NCBI GenBank assembly: GCA_963921825.1
Contig: OY997590.1
Span: 42,239,039-42,303,038, forward strand
Reading direction: 5' to 3'
Length of the DNA: 64,000 bases
DNA from: Erodium maritimum
Lineage: Eukaryota; Streptophyta; Magnoliopsida; Geraniales; Geraniaceae
The notes beneath the pieces were generated by a model. The model did no database searches, was not told the origin of the DNA, and was given only the letters and a program-made list of their open reading frames with translations. Shown here piece after piece: positions 1 to 11,722 of the stretch (the first letter of the stretch is position 1; every line of letters begins with the position of its first letter). Made by a program: the position numbers and the translations under genes.

Positions 1-830
1 AAGTGTTTTTCAATAAAGGACTTAGGCGATGCTTCTTATATCTTAAGGATTAAGATATGTAGAGATCGCACCAAGGGGGTCTTGGATTTAAGTCAGGGAA
101 CCTATGTGAACAAGGCATTAAGTAGGTTCTTAATGCTCGATTCAAAGAAAGGAATCTTACCCACTAGTCATGGCATTCATCTTAGCAAGACTCAATGTCC
201 TAAGACACCTGATGAGCTGAAAAGGATGATGAGAATCCTATGCGCCTGGGGGCATGATCGATCATATATGCCATGGCATATATGAGACCGGATGTCTCGT
301 AAGCCTTATGTTGTACCAGTAGACATCAGTCTAACCCGGGGAAAAGATGATGCTGAACTAGTCGTCGAAGGATGAGTAGACGCTAGTTTTCCAAAACAAA
401 TCCATATGACTTTAGAAGTCAGTCAGGATATGTGTTTATGATGAATGGCAGAGCTTTAGGTGGGAGAGCATAAAGCAAGATACCATTTCCGAATCAACGA
501 CAGAGGCCAAGTACATGGATGCTGCAGAAGCAACCGAGGCTATGTGGATTTGGAAATTCACGGCAGGGTTGGGTGTAATTAAAAACCCATCCAGCCCGGT
601 GAATCCATCTTGCGACAACACAAGGGCCATTGCGCAAACTAAAAGCCCAGATCGCATACAAATACAAACATGTACTATGGCGTATCCACCTAATCAGAGA
701 AATATTGAACTGAGGTGAAGTGAAGATAACCTATATTGCAACAGATGATAACATAGCCAACCCTTTGACTAAGGCAATGTCGATGCCTAAACATGTTAGA
801 CATGTAAAGTCGATGGGGACATATTGTAGT
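1..830 (+). pseudogene. Copia pol remnant: RT end and RNase H (fossil)
   Basis: Translated pieces match the end of a Copia RVT_2 domain (LSQGTYVNKALSRF, followed by the SHGIHLSKTQCP stretch typical of plant Copia elements) and the RNase H domain (TEAKYMDAAEA-like and WIWKFTAGLG segments, then CDNTRAIAQ). These normally make cDNA and remove the RNA strand in the virus-like particle. The region is not intact. It matches the corresponding parts of the copies at 31240-32080 and 60650-61490 closely. Confidence 0.85.
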
Positions 831-859
831 TTAGATTGGAACTAGGGCAAGTGGGAGAT

Positions 860-2551
860 TGTTAGTCTTACTGCCCGTAGTTCAATCCTAAATGTCCAAA
901 TGTACATATCATCGTTAGCAATATAACTAAAGTGGATTTATATTACTTATGTGTTGGAGTAATATATCAATGTGTGCTCTGATCTATGCCCATCATGCGA
1001 ATAGAACCATAGATCGAGATAGATCACACTCGATGGGTCCCTAGTCAGCAAATCTTCACTAGAAGCGACTAGTATGAAAGATGGCTCTTTATGGCTTACG
1101 TTCTATTAGTCATTGGAATGAGATTCCGGAGTCTGATCATAGATATCATGTGGGACATGATATTGGACGACCCGCCCTGAATATGTTCCATAGATTAAGT
1201 CATGAACATATTCAGTGTCGTACCTTGTCATGTATCCTTAGACCAAGGAGTCTTTGTGATTGCTATGTAGTCAACAACTAATAGGTTTGACCTAAGCCTA
1301 ACGTTGTCCGTAATAGGGCTTCCATAACGGCCAGGATTGGCTTGGGGACGGGCTACATGAGTGACACGAAACACGGCTAAGGGATTTATCCCTCATACTA
1401 CGGTATGAGAAAGATATCGGTTCTCGGCCGCTTGATCGAGAGTGGCTGAATGAATAGCATGGCCATGCACATGATACTGGGTATCATATATTCAGTCATC
1501 TCACATATCAAGGAACAGTGATTGAGAATAATAAGGATGACGGCTCTATGCCTTATCTCAATCATGATATCGGAGATAAAAGGATAATGACAGGGCCGAC
1601 GGAAAGGTTAGAATCGACAGGGTCGATTCGTTATGCAGTGTCAGGCAATACTGAAGTCTCGTTAGTTGCCACTTAAATAGGATCAAGTAAAATGGGATTG
1701 TACGTTGATCTATTGACATGCATAAACCTAAGGGTCACACCGGAGGATGAAACTCATTGACACATTTATGGAGAATGGCCAAAAGGGAGTTGTCTCGGGA
1801 CATGACCAAAACTGGGTTTTGGGTCATGTGCCCGTAAGTGAATAGGACTTTACGGATCAAAACAAGGCTTGGAGTCTTGGGATTGATCGCGTCGGATAAT
1901 GTTGGACATTTCCGGTATGGAAGGCTTGGAGGCGATGAGCGAATCACGGGACCTTGTTGGAAATGGCCACGGGCCATGTTCCAAGAGGCCCATGAAAGGC
2001 CCATGCAACCAAGGCCCATGGAACTAATTAATCAAGTCTTGATTAATTAGTACTAAGTAAGCAAGACAAGGATTAAGGTGTTGGTGATTCACCACCTAAC
2101 CCAATCTTGTCTTACCATACTTTGTCCTATTTACACCTTACTTGACATCATACTTGTCACATGCCTTTAGTTGGACAAGTATGGGGTTTGTTATGTTTAA
2201 GTCATCTTTTTTCAACATAACAAAGACAAGACAAGAATAGGAAAAACATCTTCTCTCCCCCATTCCCTTGCAATTTCGGGTTTGGCAAGCTCCCACATCC
2301 ATTTTTGTGTTCTTGAGTCCTCAAAGAGAAGAACTACGTGGCTTTGATTCCCATGTGGATACGTAGGCGTCTTGGAGACTCAAGCCAATCATTCGTTACC
2401 CGATGTTCTTGTTTTGGTAAGAACTAGTGCTTAATTTTTCTCTTGTGAATCCATTCTTTGTTAGTTGTTTCATGGTTTTAATCATCTCTTGATTTTCATT
2501 AATTTTCCGCTGCGAGTTGGTTCATCTCAAACCATACCTCGAGACCCACCA
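860..2551 (+). repeat. 3' LTR of Copia family A
   Basis: About 1692 bp, starting TGTTAGTC and ending GAGACCCACCA (other copies end GAGACCCAACA). It aligns end to end with the LTRs at 18877, 25333, 32093, 55375 and 61513 and, reversed, with those at 41226 and 47073. The short open frames inside it recur in every LTR copy and are not genes. Confidence 0.93.
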
Positions 2552-2921
2552 GGTAGGAGGGCCTTGTTAGGATCAGGCGAGGTCTAGGAAAGAGCCCCTC
2601 GTTAGGAGGAATGCTAGCCGGTCGAGCATCAGGGACTAGCGCTGGGAGGGGTCCCTAGACGATGCTTTTCCTCCCACCACTACTGTCGAGGTCCTTGGCC
2701 AGGTTTCGGAGCAAGACTTCCGATACCCCCTTCTCATCCCTCGTATTATATCATTGTCCAAGAGGTGTCACAATACCGTCTATAACGGTTCTAGTATTAC
2801 AAGGATCAGTGAACCATTGTTCTTTATTATGTCCTTTTCGGGTCGGAGAGCTTGTTCTTTGATGCACAACATTGTAGTTGATTTAAATTAATAAAAGTTG
2901 CAACTTTCGCTAAAAAAAAGA
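2552..2921 (+). mobile_element. LINE 3' end with poly(A) tail
   Basis: The stretch ends in an AACTTTCGCT motif followed by eight A residues at about 2914-2921, the usual finish of a plant L1-type LINE. It directly follows the Copia 3' LTR, so the Copia element probably inserted in the LINE's 3' region and the rest of the LINE lies left of the window. No ORF2 domain can be seen in the retained part. The exact start of LINE sequence is inferred. Confidence 0.5.
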
Positions 2922-3319
2922 CAATACAAAGATTAACAAATAAGCTTACAAAAGATAGAGTCGTCTTTCTACAATTGTAAAAATGTAAGGAAAACTCAAC
3001 GATAAAAAATATATGAATACTACATAATCAAATATAATAATATTTTAGATTATAATATAAAAAAATATTTAATTATAGTTGAACCGTAATTACACTCACT
3101 TATCATCAATAACGAATAAAAAATTCTTGATAGAAGAGGCATCATCTCTTGTTAAAAATATTAAGTCCTAAGCTTGAATTAAAGTACTTGAATGCGTAAT
3201 CATTTATATGATTATATCCGAATACTAGATTTAATTGATTACAGTGTAGGAAATAATATAATTCGTGACATTATTTCTTTTAAAAATGAGTCAATACTAT
3301 TTTATTATCAGTGACTATA
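2922..3319. other. AT-rich spacer, nothing recognised
   Basis: About 400 bases of AT-rich DNA between the LINE tail and the first TSD copy of the next retroposon. I see no open frame of note, no repeat boundary and no RNA gene. Confidence 0.5.
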
Positions 3320-4359
3320 AATACTTATAAATGGAGCATATGCTCTCTCTGCGCAGCCTCCTCCCCCTCTCCCTTTTCACCATTGAAGCTTCTTGTTTCC
3401 AAGCTATCGGATACCCTTGATTGGGTCAACCATTACCCTTAATTGTGGTACAACAATACCCTAGCTAGGGTTTTTTCAACCGTCTTCTCCTTCATCCGTT
3501 TTTCAACAATTCCCATCGTCTCTTACCGGTTGTTTCTCCTCCCTGCTCGATATCCTCCTCGAATCGCGAACCTCCTCCGACCCTCCTCGATGGGTTCCGT
3601 CCACCCCCACCAATCCGTCACTATGAAACCACTCTCATCGGGCCTTATCTTCGACGTTGATTTCTCTATGCCGACCGCCACCAGATCCATTTCTCAGTCG
3701 TCAGGACACCAAAGTCTCGAACTCCGCGTGGATTCGCCATCGAAGGACAAACCGGGCTCAGTCGGCGCATGTGCACTCGTCCCATACGAACCCCAGCCAC
3801 CGGAGCACGCCATGGCACTGGAGTGGATGGCCCCTCGCCGGCCACATGCAGAGATCGGTCGTAACCACCGAGACTATCCCGAGCCGCTACAGACCCGTGG
3901 CGCCTCACCAAGGGACCTTGAGTTGGACAAGATCGTGGAGGACCAGAAGCATCAAGCGGAGGCAGGGCAGCCTCCTATGTAGGAATGAGAACACCCGGCA
4001 GGGGTGGGTCTGGCCGTTATTGGCCTATACCCACAGACCCAGGACAACCAGTGCTAGGAGGTCTCGGGAAGCCCGCATTCACAGCTCGACATTTCTGTTT
4101 GTTTTTATTTAATTCTGCTTTGGTTAGGATTTTTCATTTCATGTCTCGTTGTTCTGAGAAGTTGGTAAGGGGATGTCCTAAGTTGTTGCATACGATATCA
4201 AGTAGGCTATTTTTATGGGCCCATGAGCGCTGGGCTTGCTACGGTCGGCCCGAACATATATCTGAAACCCTAGGCGGTTACGTCGTACCTTGTTTGGTTA
4301 CCTTTTGGGATTAATGCACTTCTCCGGTTACCCGTTTCAAACAATAATACTTATAAATG
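3320..4359 (+). mobile_element. 1.0 kb retroposon with 14-bp TSD
   Basis: A 14-bp direct repeat (AATACTTATAAATG) at 3320-3333 and 4346-4359 brackets a GC-richer block inside AT-rich DNA, the signature of target-primed insertion. The body (3334-4345) starts with a pyrimidine-rich leader like a plant 5' UTR, including CTAGCTAGGGTTTT. An open frame with a likely start ATG near 3590 runs to 3982. The protein is not recognised: no RT, endonuclease, zinc knuckle or membrane segment is visible. The tail is not a clean poly(A). It may be an ORF2-less LINE derivative or a retroposed transcript. Confidence 0.6.
3590..3982 (+). CDS. Unrecognised open frame in the 1.0 kb retroposon
   Basis: About 130 codons from MGSVHPHQSV to a stop at 3980-3982. 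The frame is open further upstream to 3443, but the leader looks untranslated. Composition is rich in Pro, Arg, Ser and His. A second overlapping frame (3657-4112) ends in a basic Arg/Ser-rich stretch, so a frameshift within one original ORF is possible. I do not recognise a family; the position between a leader and a TSD suggests a decayed ORF1-type protein. Low confidence that it is made. Confidence 0.25.
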   Translation: MGSVHPHQSVTMKPLSSGLIFDVDFSMPTATRSISQSSGHQSLELRVDSPSKDKPGSVGACALVPYEPQPPEHAMALEWMAPRRPHAEIGRNHRDYPEPLQTRGASPRDLELDKIVEDQKHQAEAGQPPM

Positions 4360-5263
4360 TATATAACTGAACCGTTATATCTTACATCTAACTTTTCAAA
4401 TACAACCTACAAAAAGATGTGGATAAGATTAATGAAAAGTGCTATATACATTTGGAGTTTAAAAATAATATTATGAAGTCGAATGGGGTTTAACACGCAG
4501 TAGATCTTCAAATTATCATAACTTGTTCATACGAGCTTTGATTCAGCCCCGTAAAATATCAAATAGAAAGTATCTGAAAGCTCTAAAACTTTGTGCAATT
4601 TCTCGGGGCAGGGTATGTCGTGGCATACCCTAAAACCCCCTGAATCCGCCCTTTGTGATGATGTGACATCATGATGAATGTTGGATCTTAGATGTGTGTG
4701 GTTAAGATGAGTTCTCACAGTTTTTAGGATAATTGGGGTTTCTAGCTGATTTATCCTCCCTCGAAACATGTTATCTTTTTTTAGTATGCTCTTATATTTT
4801 AAAATAAAATATGTATGTTTTTTGCAACTTGAAGACAAAAATACCCTTGGCATTCTGATTTTTTTGTCTATTACTAGTGATCTAGTACTCCTCTATTGTT
4901 TGGAGCCAAGTTGTTGACCTTCCTCTCCGACCTCATAGGTTGAATGTTTGGCTATAGAATTATCGATGATCTCCATAACTATGGGTGGCTATAAATTTGT
5001 ATTTTGGCGGAGTTATTGACTAAATGAAATGGGAGTTTGCAGTAGTTTTAGGAAATCAAAATAAAGATCTAAATAGCATCTTATGACAGTAGCCAAAAAC
5101 ATTATGACCATATTCTAACTTAAACCACTAACATTACAATTATGCGAACTTACGATCTTAAGCACATAAATTGAAAAAAGACTTCAAAACTAAGAAACAA
5201 ATCATAACCATCACCATACATGCAAGTACAGTTTTTACAGTTATCTAAAAGACCCCGAAGACA
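4360..5263. other. Spacer, nothing recognised
   Basis: About 900 bases of AT-rich DNA between two retroposons. The only longer open frame (minus strand, 4527-4853) has no recognisable features and no gene context. No TSD, LTR boundary or RNA gene was seen. Confidence 0.45.
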
Positions 5264-6114
5264 TTTTTTTTATCGGCAATTTTTTGAAATTTTATAAACC
5301 GAGTCTTCGAAAATGAAGAAACGGCCAAGGGCGAACCCTCCAAAGTAGTTACAAACAAACCAATACCAAACATAACCCCTCCCAACAACAAGACTTGATA
5401 ACCAAGTCACCCTAAAAACTCCTAACAGCTGTACTTGTGCCATACTCCACCCTCAGCAGTAAACAAACAACCAACATTACTCATTATCCCAACCCCTCAA
5501 GTATGGCCAATAAACCACCCACAAGAAACTGATACAAGTTCTTAGAAAAGGAGAAAAACACCAGGCTTACTTCTAGTACCAAAAACCACCCAAACTGAAA
5601 ACTTAACCCTTACCAAACTATCATGAATTTCAAAGCTTTAATGCAGGTCATCTTGCAGCTTCACTTGACAAATCAAAGCTTTAGTACTCAAAGTTTCCCG
5701 AAAACCAGAAGGAGATACATCTCTTCTGCAAAATATTGATGAAGTAAACCAGCCTCATATGTTGCAACTTGAGCTTCAGAAGTTGCATCTTGAACTTCAG
5801 AAGCAACAAACACCTACACTTGCAATGTCAGACATATCGAGCCTTGCCTTGACAATATAGCCTCCACTCCTGTACCTTCAGAGCATAGCCATCCTCCAAA
5901 CCAAGCCAAAGTAGTAACCAAACAAGAAACACCCTCAACCTAAGTAGCATTATACCCATACACCAAAAAACAAGCAAACACTAGTACAGAAATTCCCTCA
6001 CTCAAGAAGTTCAGAAAAAAACCAATAACCCCAAAGATGATCCTACCTCACCACTAATACCTCACACCACTCACCCAACCACCCACCAACCCATCCCAAC
6101 CCCCAAACTCCCAG
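5264..6114 (-). mobile_element. LINE 3' UTR and poly(A) end (minus strand)
   Basis: The T-run at 5264-5271 followed by ATCGGCAA is the reverse complement of a plant LINE terminus (TTGCCGAT then poly A). The rest is CA-rich untranslated sequence with a short internal repeat (CTTCAGAAG motifs near 5775-5800). It ends at the CCCAG target site of the Gypsy LTR. Confidence 0.7.
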
Positions 6115-7771
6115 TGTAAGAACCACTCCCGGTCAACGCCAGTCAAATCTGCGAAAAACAGGAAAATTTAAAAAATTTAGACATACACTTAAATGAACCT
6201 AAATTTGACCCCGAGGGTCATACTAGACTTAAGTTGACCCTGATATCGACCAAAGTGAGTTCCGGGGGACTCAGGGCAACTTTCTGACCAATTTGGGAAA
6301 GGTTGACTTTTTGTTGGAAAAGTCAACCGAGCGACGTTTTGGTCCGTTCGAGGTCCGTTTTGGATCCAAAAAGCTTAGCCGTTGTTACAGCGATCTTAGT
6401 TGAGCCGTTTCCTTGTAGCCCGTGAAGTTTCATAATTTCTTGGAAAAAGTGACCGCACAGGGCCCGAGACGGCCGAATTTCGCGAATCTGATTGAAAAAT
6501 ATCTACCAAGATATTTTTCTAACTCTTGGGACCCACAAGACACTTGTCACAAAAGGGGTGGTAGTTGGTTTTTAAATTAAAGAAAAAGAGAAGATGAGTG
6601 TTAGTTTTGTAATTAAAGGATAAGTGATATTTTGGACAAAACAAAAGGGAAGACAACATGTATGTCTCGGCCACACTTAGAAAAAAAGAGAGAATTAGAG
6701 AGAGAAAGTGGAGAGAGGAAAGAGAAGGAGAAAAGGGAGAAAAAAAGAAGAAAGGGTTGGGGTTTTGTGATTTCCCGACTATCCAACCGGTGGATCGTCT
6801 CAACGATCAAGGAATCGAGCTCCCGTCGTCATTCCCTACGGTGAGAACCTAACCGATTTTCATTTTGGAACGTTTGAATTTAAGGGTTTGAGTTTAAATG
6901 GTTTGATTAAGGTTGGGTTGAGGTTTGGGGTTCGTTAGGAACGTTTTGGGGCGAAAAGAAATGTTTTCCGTTGTGGCCGTGTGGGGCCCACGTTTTCGGG
7001 CATCGGGTTTTCGGGTTCGGGTGGTTTAGGACGATCCCCAAGTCGTTAATCCACACCCGGATCGAAATTTGGAATTAAATTGTAAAAGTTGTAATTGACG
7101 GGTTTAGAGACTTAAACGCAAATTAAATTGCTCGGAAGTCGGAAATTGATTCCGTCGATTGCGTTGGAACCCTTGAATTATTCTAAGACCGTAGAAATGA
7201 AAACGGGAATTTTCGGAGCCCCAGAAGGACATTTTCCAATCCCAGGAAGATTCGCCGGGTCGGGCGAAACGGGCCTTTCCGGGCCCATTATCGACAATGT
7301 CGAGTAATTGGGAAGTTTGGGAGTGATCGACATTGTCGGGGTTGAGTTTGGGCGTTAAATTCATTAAAATTCAGCTTTGTCTGCAAACTTAAAAAGTGTT
7401 TTAATTGTGATCTTGTTAGATCGTGCCGAGGACCACGGAAAGGGAAAGCTAGGCGAGTGATCGTGCGCACGCCGGAGCTTGGTTGTGAACTTGTGGGAAC
7501 GCATTACGAGGTAGGGAAAAGTAGCCGGATCTCGGCCCTGACTAGGGAAAGTTAACAGTATAAATGCATGTGACACTTGGGTGTCGTGGGTTAAATAGGT
7601 TTATCGAATATTAGAAAGGCAGGCGACACCGGGTGGTGTCGTATGATACGGGAACGTATCGAACAATAGAAATGCATGTGACACTTAGTAGTGTCGTAGG
7701 AGCAGTGAACTTTCGATATTAGATTTACTGGAGACATTTGGTTATGCCCGGAGGTTGATTGTTTAATTTGT

Positions 7772-7942
7772 GTCTTGGGTGGCCATGAGAGCCCGTACTT
7801 TAATGTTTGTGTCTTGGGTGGCCATGAGAGCCCATACTTTAATGTTTGTGTCTTGGGTGGCCATGAGAGCCCGTATTTTACTGCTGTGTCTTGGGTGGCC
7901 ATGAGAGCCCGTGTCTTTACTGTTGGTGTCTTGGGTGGCCAT
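7772..7942 (+). repeat. About 40-bp tandem repeat in the outer Gypsy LTR
   Basis: Four to five units built around GTGTCTTGGGTGGCCATGAG alternate with short T-rich linkers. The array resumes at about 10880-11125 beyond the inner LTR, so the inner insertion split one minisatellite. The minus-strand copy of the family has the same core in a larger array at 16290-16850. Confidence 0.85.
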
Positions 7943-10008
7943 GTGTAATAACCACTTCTGGTCAACGTCAGTCAAACCTGCGAAAAACAGGAAAATTTAA
8001 AAATTTTAAGACAGACACTTAACTTAACTTAAATTGACCCCGAGGGTCATGCCGGACATAAGTTGACCCCGTTATCGACTAAAATGAGTTACGGGGGACT
8101 CAGGGCAACTTCCTGGTCATTTTGGGAAAGATTGATTTTTTGCTGGAAAAGTCACCCGAGCGACGTTTTGGTCCATTCGAGGACCGTTTTGGACCCGAAA
8201 AGCTTAGCCGTCGTCGTAGCGGTCTTAGTTGGGCCGTTTCCTTGAAGCCCGTCCAGTTTAAATTTTTTTGGGGAAAAGTGCTCGTTCGGGGCCCGAAACG
8301 TCCGTTTTTCGCGAATCTGATTGGAAAATATCAACTAGATATTTTCCAAAAGGTTGGGACCCACCTTGACACTTGTCAATTATATGGTGGTGTAATTTTT
8401 GGAGGGAAAATGTGTGGTTGGGAAGTGTTGGCCGAGTATGGGGTTTTAAAAGGGAAAAAAGTTAGATTTGTTGTTAGTTTAATTAAATTAGAAATTAGAA
8501 GAGAGTTTTTAGAGAGAGAAGGAGAAGGAGAAGAAGAGAGAAGAAGGGAGGTTGAGCTAGGGTTTGTGATCGAGCCCTTGGATCGAGTCAAAGCAAAGAG
8601 CAATCCCGTTCCCCTCGTTCTCCTCTACGGTAATACCCGAACCGATTCTCGTTTCGATTATTTTCAAGAGCTAGGGTTTGGTTTTAAATTTTGGTTTAGG
8701 GTTGTGTAGAGATTAGAGAGGTGTTGGAGACGTTTTAGAGGTGTTTGGGAGAGAAATTTCACGTTTTCCGGTCACCGGAGGCTCGGGAGGAGCTCCGGCC
8801 ACCGTGGGTGGTGGCCGGCCGGCCATGTGGTGGCCGGCCGGCCATGTGGTGGCTGGCCGGAGGTGGCAGCAGCCACCACTTGGTGGCCGAGCCCCTCCCC
8901 CAAACCCTAGGGCACGGCCAAGCCCTTTGGGTGGGGCCCACGTGCTCGGTTGTTCGTGTTTTAATTACTCGGGTAGTTTAAAACGTTCCCCGGACCTTTT
9001 ATCCCAAACCAAATCGAATTTTGGATTTAAATTGGAGAAGTTGTAATTAACGGGTTTTGGGAAACTTTAAACGTTAATTAATTGTTTTAGAAGTCGGAAT
9101 TCGATTCCGTCAAGTGCGTTGAGTTCCTTGATTTATTCTAAGACCGTAGAAACGAAAACGGGGGCTTTTGGAGCCCCGGAAGGCAATTAACCAAAACCGG
9201 GCAGATTCGCCATGTCGGGCGAATCTGGCCCTTACGGGTCCTTTTTCGGGAATATCGAGTAATTGAGAAGTTTGGGAGTGATCGGCATTGTCGGGGTTAC
9301 GTTTGGGCGTTAAGTGTGTTAATTTTCGGTTTATTCGTACTAGTTTAAAAGTACTTTAAATTTGTGTTCTTTTAGATCGTGCTACGGACCGAGGCAAGGG
9401 GAAGCTCGGCGAGTGACTGAGTGTGCTTCGGGTGTTGTTGGAGCGCTTTTGGGATTGTATACGAGGTAGGGAAAAGTAGCCGGATCTCGGCCCTGATTAG
9501 GGAAAGTTAATAGTAGAATTGCATGTGACACCGGGGTGTCGTGGGTTATTTAGATTTATTTAATTATTAGAAAAGCATGTTACGGGAACTTAGTAATTAT
9601 GAGAAAGGCATGTGACACTTAGTAGTGTCGTAGGAACAGAGAACTTAGCGATAATTGAATTACTGGAGGCATATGACCATGCCCGGAGGTTGTTTGTGAA
9701 ACTAGTGATTTTAGGACCGTTGGAGGCATCGAGTATGCCGGTGGTTGTCGTGCGTTTTATTTAATTGTTGAGTTTGGGTGGCCTTGAGAGCCGTATTTAA
9801 TTGTTGAGTTTGGGTGGCCTTGAGAGCCCGTATTTAATTGTTGAGTCGGGGTGGGCATGAGAGCTGTGTATTTAATTTGGTGTCTTGAGTGGCAGCGAGT
9901 GCCCGTGGGGTTGTTGAACCCGAGTCTTGACTGTTGAGGTGTCTTGAGTGGCCTTGAGTGCCTGTGTGATTGAACTTGCCTGTGATTGTGATTGTGGTTA
10001 CCTGGGGT

Positions 10009-10296
10009 GCGAGTTCTAAAGGTCGACAGCCTGATCCGACTTAGTGTCGATGAATTGCGAGTTCTAAAGGTCGACAGCCTGATCCGACTTAGTGTCGATG
10101 AATTGCGAGTTTTAAAGGTCGACAGCCTGATCCGACTTAGTGTCGAGGAATTGCGAGTTTGAAAGGTCGACAGCCTGATCCGACTTAGTGTCGATGAATT
10201 GCGAGTTTTAAAGGTCGACAGCCTGATCCGACTTAGTGTCGAGGAATTGCGAGTTTGAAAGGTCGACAGCCTGATCCGACTTCGTGTCGAGGAATT
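10009..10296 (+). repeat. 48-bp tandem repeat, six units, in the inner Gypsy LTR
   Basis: Units start at 10009, 10057, 10105, 10153, 10201 and 10249, each containing GGTCGACAGCCTGATCCGAC and AGTGTCGA. They differ by a few substitutions. The outer LTR (near 11310-11345) and the minus copy (near 16010-16105) carry only one or two diverged units, so this array expanded in this copy or its source. Confidence 0.92.
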
Positions 10297-10586
10297 GCGA
10301 TAGGTCGAACCCTGACCTGATTGAGATTGGTTACTGAGCAGCTGGTGTGCGATCCTTTGTGATCTTGTTTGGTGTTGTGTCGTTTCGTTCGAGTCCTTGA
10401 GGAGGTCGTCGATAGTTGTGTCGGGTCTACACTGTTTTTATCGAGTGTCGAGTCTGTTGAGGAAGGTGACGGGTTGTGGGTCAGTTGAGTACTTGAGTTG
10501 GGGACTGTAGTCCCGGCGTTGGGTTTGGTTTTAGTGTTACTGGCTTTTTCTGCTAATTATGCCATAGTCAGTCTGTTATCCGTGGA

Positions 10587-10627
10587 GGTGAGCGAACGCT
10601 CACCCCTAGCTGCTTTTCCTACAGGTA
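10587..10627 (+). promoter_or_regulatory. Conserved hairpin plus acceptor-like block, inner Gypsy LTR
   Basis: A perfect 8-bp palindrome arm pair (GGTGAGCG AA CGCTCACC) is followed by CCTA, a T-rich run and CCTACAGGTA, which resembles a splice acceptor. It lies about 250 bp from the LTR end. The block also appears in the other Gypsy LTRs of the window. Confidence 0.6.
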
Positions 10628-10879
10628 CTGATCACCGGACGGACTAGGTTAGCTCTTGAAGTTCATGGAGCTTGGAGCGGAGTCTGGTCTTTACTTTTTG
10701 TTGAGTCTAGTGACGGATGTTGTACCTTGTCCACTTGTTGGGACGTTTTTGTATTGTAAATACTATTATTTTGAGAAGTAAATGGAAATGTCAAAGCTGT
10801 TATTGAAAACAGGTTTCAAGTGTTCATGTTTTTAAAAGTTCGCGTCCCGAGTTCGGTTCGCTGAAATCGGGGCGTGACA

Positions 10880-11125
10880 CCATGAGTGCCCGTGGGATTG
10901 TTGAACCCGTGTCTTTACTTTTGGTGTCTTGGGTGGCCATGAGTGCCCGTGGGGTTGTTGAGCCCGTGTTCTACCGTTGGTGTTTTGGGTGGCCTTGAGT
11001 GCCTGTGGGGTTGTTGAACCCGTATTCTACCGTTGGTGTTTTGGGTGGCCTTGAGTGCCCGTGGGGTTGTTGAACCCGTGTTTTACCGTTGGTGTCTTGG
11101 GTGGCCATGAGTGCCTGTGGAGTGT
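10880..11125 (+). repeat. Continuation of the GGTGGCC(A/T)TGAGTG minisatellite
   Basis: Units of about 56-60 bp with GTGTCTTGGGTGGCCATGAG-like cores and GGGGTTGTTGA(A/G)CCCGTG linkers, directly after the right-hand CCATG duplication. It belongs to the outer LTR. Confidence 0.85.
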
Positions 11126-11679
11126 CAAACCGGTGTTGTTGTTGTTTGTTGAACTTTGTTTGTGATTGTGATTGTGGGTACCTGAGGTTGGGGGCACGCT
11201 TCATAATAACGGGGGTCCTGTGATCGCACGCATCTGCATGTTCAGACGGGGTAGGGGGCCCGCCCGTGAGGAAAGGGGTCCTGGCCGCGCGTGCGTGGGT
11301 AGAGGTGACAGGTCGACAGCCTGATCCGACTTTGTGTCGGGAAAAGTGCGACAGGTCGACCGCCTGGTCTGACAGGGATCGATAAAGGGCGTGGGGGTTA
11401 CTGAGCAGTTGGAGTGCGATCCTCTGTGATCTTGTTTGGTGTGCGATCCTTAGTGATCTTGGGTGTTGCGTGGTTATCTGTCATGTCTTCTGAGGAAGTC
11501 ATCAATCGTTGTGTCGGGTCTACATTACGGGTCCGAGTGTTGAGTCGGTTGAGGGAAGTAACAGTCGTGTGTCAGTCGGGTTACTTGAGTTTGGGGATAG
11601 TAGTCCCGGTGTTTGGTTTGTTGTTGGTGTTATCGGCATTGTCTGCTAAGTATGCCGTAGTCAGTCTGTTATCCGTGGT

Positions 11680-11722
11680 GGTGAGCGAACGCTCACCCCT
11701 ACCTGGTTTTCCTACAGGTACT
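11680..11722 (+). promoter_or_regulatory. Conserved hairpin plus acceptor-like block, outer Gypsy LTR
   Basis: Same arrangement as at 10587: a GGTGAGCG/CGCTCACC palindrome, then CCTACC, a T-rich run and CCTACAGGTA, about 255 bp before the LTR end. The arms and CTACAGGTA are identical in the two copies although the sequence around them has diverged. Confidence 0.6.

Larger units (their letters stand above)
1..2551 (+). mobile_element. Copia family A element, 3' portion (runs off the left edge)
   Basis: The first 859 bases are the end of a Copia pol region (reverse transcriptase end and RNase H), followed by a purine-rich tract and a complete 3' LTR at 860-2551. The LTR begins TGTTAG and is about 1.69 kb, the same family as the copies at 25333, 47073 and 55375. 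The 5' LTR and most of the internal region lie outside the window. It is a broken fossil copy. Lineage within Copia is uncertain; an LTR of this length and an iMet primer site in sister copies would fit the Angela/Tork group. Confidence 0.93.
7944..10879 (+). mobile_element. Gypsy-type solo LTR (inner), TSD CCATG
   Basis: A second LTR of the same family, TGTAATAACC to GGGGCGTGACA, 2936 bp, flanked by CCATG at 7939-7943 and 10880-10884. It sits inside the outer LTR, in its GGTGGCCATG tandem-repeat region. The two copies are clearly diverged, so they come from separate insertions. It is a solo LTR. Confidence 0.93.

Noticed and set aside
4527-4853. A 108-codon minus-strand frame in the 4360-5263 spacer
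   Set aside because: No domain, no regulatory context and AT-rich composition; likely chance.
8122-9046. Open frames in the inner Gypsy LTR (8122-8709, 8741-9046)
   Set aside because: They lie wholly within a solo LTR, are not preserved in the sister LTR copies, and show no domain.
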